Below, one piece after another: positions 7,307-8,542 of a stretch of 8,542 nucleotides of DNA. Source of the stretch: an uncultured Collinsella sp. (GTDB lineage Bacteria; Actinomycetota; Coriobacteriia; Coriobacteriales; Coriobacteriaceae). The translations under genes and the position numbers were made by a program. The notes under the pieces are model-generated. The model did not search any database. It saw only the letters and a program-made list of their open reading frames with translations, and had not been told where the DNA came from. Position 1 is the stretch's first letter. Every line of letters starts with the position of its first letter. The DNA is taken from NCBI GenBank assembly GCA_902492545.1, contig CABULX010000094.1, positions 1 to 8,542 of the forward strand. Reading direction: 5' to 3'.

Positions 7307-7337
7307 TTGACTTTAACTCTGCTTTAACTGGTACCAT
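7307..7337 (+). promoter_or_regulatory. Putative promoter with paired CTTTAACT half-sites for the DUF362 gene
   Basis: TTGACT (7307-7312) resembles a -35 box. TACCAT (7332-7337), preceded by TG to give an extended -10 form, resembles the -10, although the 19-base spacer is long. Between them, CTTTAACT occurs twice (7311-7318 and 7322-7329) with an 11-base period. Direct repeats one helical turn apart are how OmpR/PhoB-family response regulators bind, and a long spacer is common at activator-dependent promoters. A transcript would start near 7344. Confidence 0.45.
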
Positions 7338-7371
7338 CCTCTATGTCTGTAACGCCATATAGACAGAGGGG
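7338..7371 (+). promoter_or_regulatory. 5'-UTR hairpin overlapping the DUF362 ribosome binding site
   Basis: CCTC (7338-7341) pairs with GAGG (7366-7369) and TGTCT (7344-7348) with AGACA (7361-7365), leaving a TA bulge and a 12-base loop. The GAGG bases belong to the Shine-Dalgarno GAGGGG (7366-7371), 8 bases before the ATG at 7380. If the transcript starts upstream of 7338, this fold would partly mask the ribosome binding site. Confidence 0.4.
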
Positions 7372-7379
7372 ATATATCT

Positions 7380-8542
7380 ATGACCGCAACTGCACCCGCA
7401 GCACCCGCTAAGGTGTACTTCACCAACCTGCGCACGCATGCTCGCGAGAGCCAGCTCGACAAGCTCAAGCGCCTTATCCGTCGCGCCGGTATCGAGCAGA
7501 TCGACTTTGAGAACAAGTTCGTCGCCATCAAGATTCACTTTGGCGAGTTGGGCAACCTGAGCTTTTTGCGCCCTAACTACGCCCGCGCCGTCGCGGACGT
7601 CGTGAAGGAGCTGGGCGGCAAGCCCTTCCTTACCGACTGCAATACGCTCTATGTCGGCAGCCGCAAAAACGCGCTCGAGCACATCGACACTGCCTACCAG
7701 AACGGTTTTACCCCGTATGCTACGGGTTGCCAGATCATCATTGCCGACGGCCTCAAGGGCACCGACGAGGCGCTCGTCCCGGTCGAGGGCGGAGAGTACG
7801 TGCACGAGGCTAAGATCGGTCAGGCGCTCATGGATGCCGATATCGTGATTAGCCTCACCCACTTTAAGGGCCATGAGCAGGCCGGCTTTGGCGGCGCCAT
7901 GAAGAACCTGGGTATGGGAGGCGGCAGCCGTGCCGGCAAGATGGAGCAGCATGCCGCCGGCAAGCCGAACGTCGCGACCGAGCACTGCGTTGGCTGCCGT
8001 GCCTGCGAAAAGATCTGCGCGCACAACGCCATCTCGTTTGACGATACCCGCGAGCGCGAGCTTGCCAACGGCAACACCCGCACGGTCCACGTGGCCGCCA
8101 TCGACCACGATCGCTGCGTGGGCTGCGGCCGCTGCATTGCGGCATGCAACCAGGACGCCATCAAGCCCGGCTATGAAGCCGCGGCCGACGTACTCAACTG
8201 CAAGATCGCCGAGTACACCAAGGCCGTCGTCGACGGGCGCCCGAGCTTCCACATCTCGCTTGCCATGGATATCAGCCCCAACTGCGATTGCCATCCCGAA
8301 AACGATACGCCTATCGTCAACGACATCGGCATGTTCGCGAGCTTCGACCCGGTCGCCATCGACCAGGCCTGCGCCGACGCCGTCATGGCGTCTGAGCCGC
8401 TGCCCAACACCGAGCTCACCGATAGCGCGGCCAAGATGGAGCACAACCACGAGCATCTGGAGGGCGAGCAGGCCAAGGATCCCTTCTGCATCACGCATCC
8501 CGACACCGACTGGCGCGTGTGCATCGCGCACGCCGAGAAGAT
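7380..8542 (+). CDS. DUF362 protein with two 4Fe-4S ferredoxin motifs (3' partial)
   Basis: This is a probable iron-sulfur redox protein of the DUF362 family, common in anaerobes; its reaction is not known. The frame is open from ATG 7380 to the window end, 387 codons without a stop. The DUF362 parts are a start KVYFTNLRTHA, the block KIHFGELGN, then LTHFKGHEQAGFGGAMKNLG (159-178), and later NCDCH (301-305) with DIGMFASFDPVAIDQA. Two cluster-binding motifs are inserted between the halves: CVGCRACEKIC (C203, C206, C209, C213) and CVGCGRCIAAC (C246, C249, C252, C256), as in bacterial 2[4Fe-4S] ferredoxins. No signal peptide or membrane segment is seen, so it is probably cytoplasmic. GAGGGG (7366-7371) is the ribosome binding site, 8 bases upstream. 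The protein is nearly complete for the family, judged by the conserved late block already present. Confidence 0.92.
   Translation, partial: MTATAPAAPAKVYFTNLRTHARESQLDKLKRLIRRAGIEQIDFENKFVAIKIHFGELGNLSFLRPNYARAVADVVKELGGKPFLTDCNTLYVGSRKNALEHIDTAYQNGFTPYATGCQIIIADGLKGTDEALVPVEGGEYVHEAKIGQALMDADIVISLTHFKGHEQAGFGGAMKNLGMGGGSRAGKMEQHAAGKPNVATEHCVGCRACEKICAHNAISFDDTRERELANGNTRTVHVAAIDHDRCVGCGRCIAACNQDAIKPGYEAAADVLNCKIAEYTKAVVDGRPSFHISLAMDISPNCDCHPENDTPIVNDIGMFASFDPVAIDQACADAVMASEPLPNTELTDSAAKMEHNHEHLEGEQAKDPFCITHPDTDWRVCIAHAEK

Noticed and set aside
7341..8531. A 396-residue open frame on the minus strand.
   Set aside because: It mirrors the DUF362 gene, whose two CxxCxxCxxxC motifs and family blocks are unambiguous on the + strand.

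Overview
The window is GC-rich bacterial DNA with every gene on the + strand. GC-ending codons (CGC, GGC, CTC, GCC) dominate. The gene set and the style of the proteins, a DrrA/ABC-2-type exporter, a MacB/FtsX-type exporter and a ferredoxin-bearing DUF362 protein, fit an anaerobic gut actinobacterium of the Coriobacteriia, perhaps Collinsella. That lineage guess rests on general familiarity, not on a marker gene.

Layout. (1) 1-2941 is the 3' part of an operon for an ABC-2-type exporter: the C-terminal two thirds of an ATPase and two tightly coupled ~400-residue permeases. (2) 2942-3069 is a short but dense intergenic region. It holds a 31-bp palindromic element and three further dyads, the last an 11-bp-arm inverted repeat directly in front of the next gene's ribosome binding site. 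(3) 3070-6458 holds a MacB/LolD-type ATPase and an 888-residue permease with two FtsX-like halves and an Ala/Asp-rich coiled-coil-like insertion. (4) 6459-6577 is a leader that can form two mutually exclusive hairpins. (5) 6578-7222 is a small class I SAM-dependent methyltransferase whose codon use differs visibly from its neighbours. (6) 7223-7379 carries a second, near-identical copy of the 31-bp element, paired TTTAACT half-sites one helical turn apart, a probable promoter, and a hairpin covering the next Shine-Dalgarno. (7) 7380-8542 is a DUF362 protein with two 4Fe-4S motifs, open at the window end.

How it fits together. The two transport systems are independent exporters: the first moves a substrate across the membrane through ABC-2 permeases, while the second is a FtsX/MacB mechanotransmission-type machine. 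The FtsX operon plus the methyltransferase (about 4.3 kb) is bracketed by directly repeated copies of the 31-bp element. It could therefore be a discrete module, but that is an inference. No transposase, integrase, tRNA, rRNA or CRISPR array was found, and no regulator gene is present for the putative operators.
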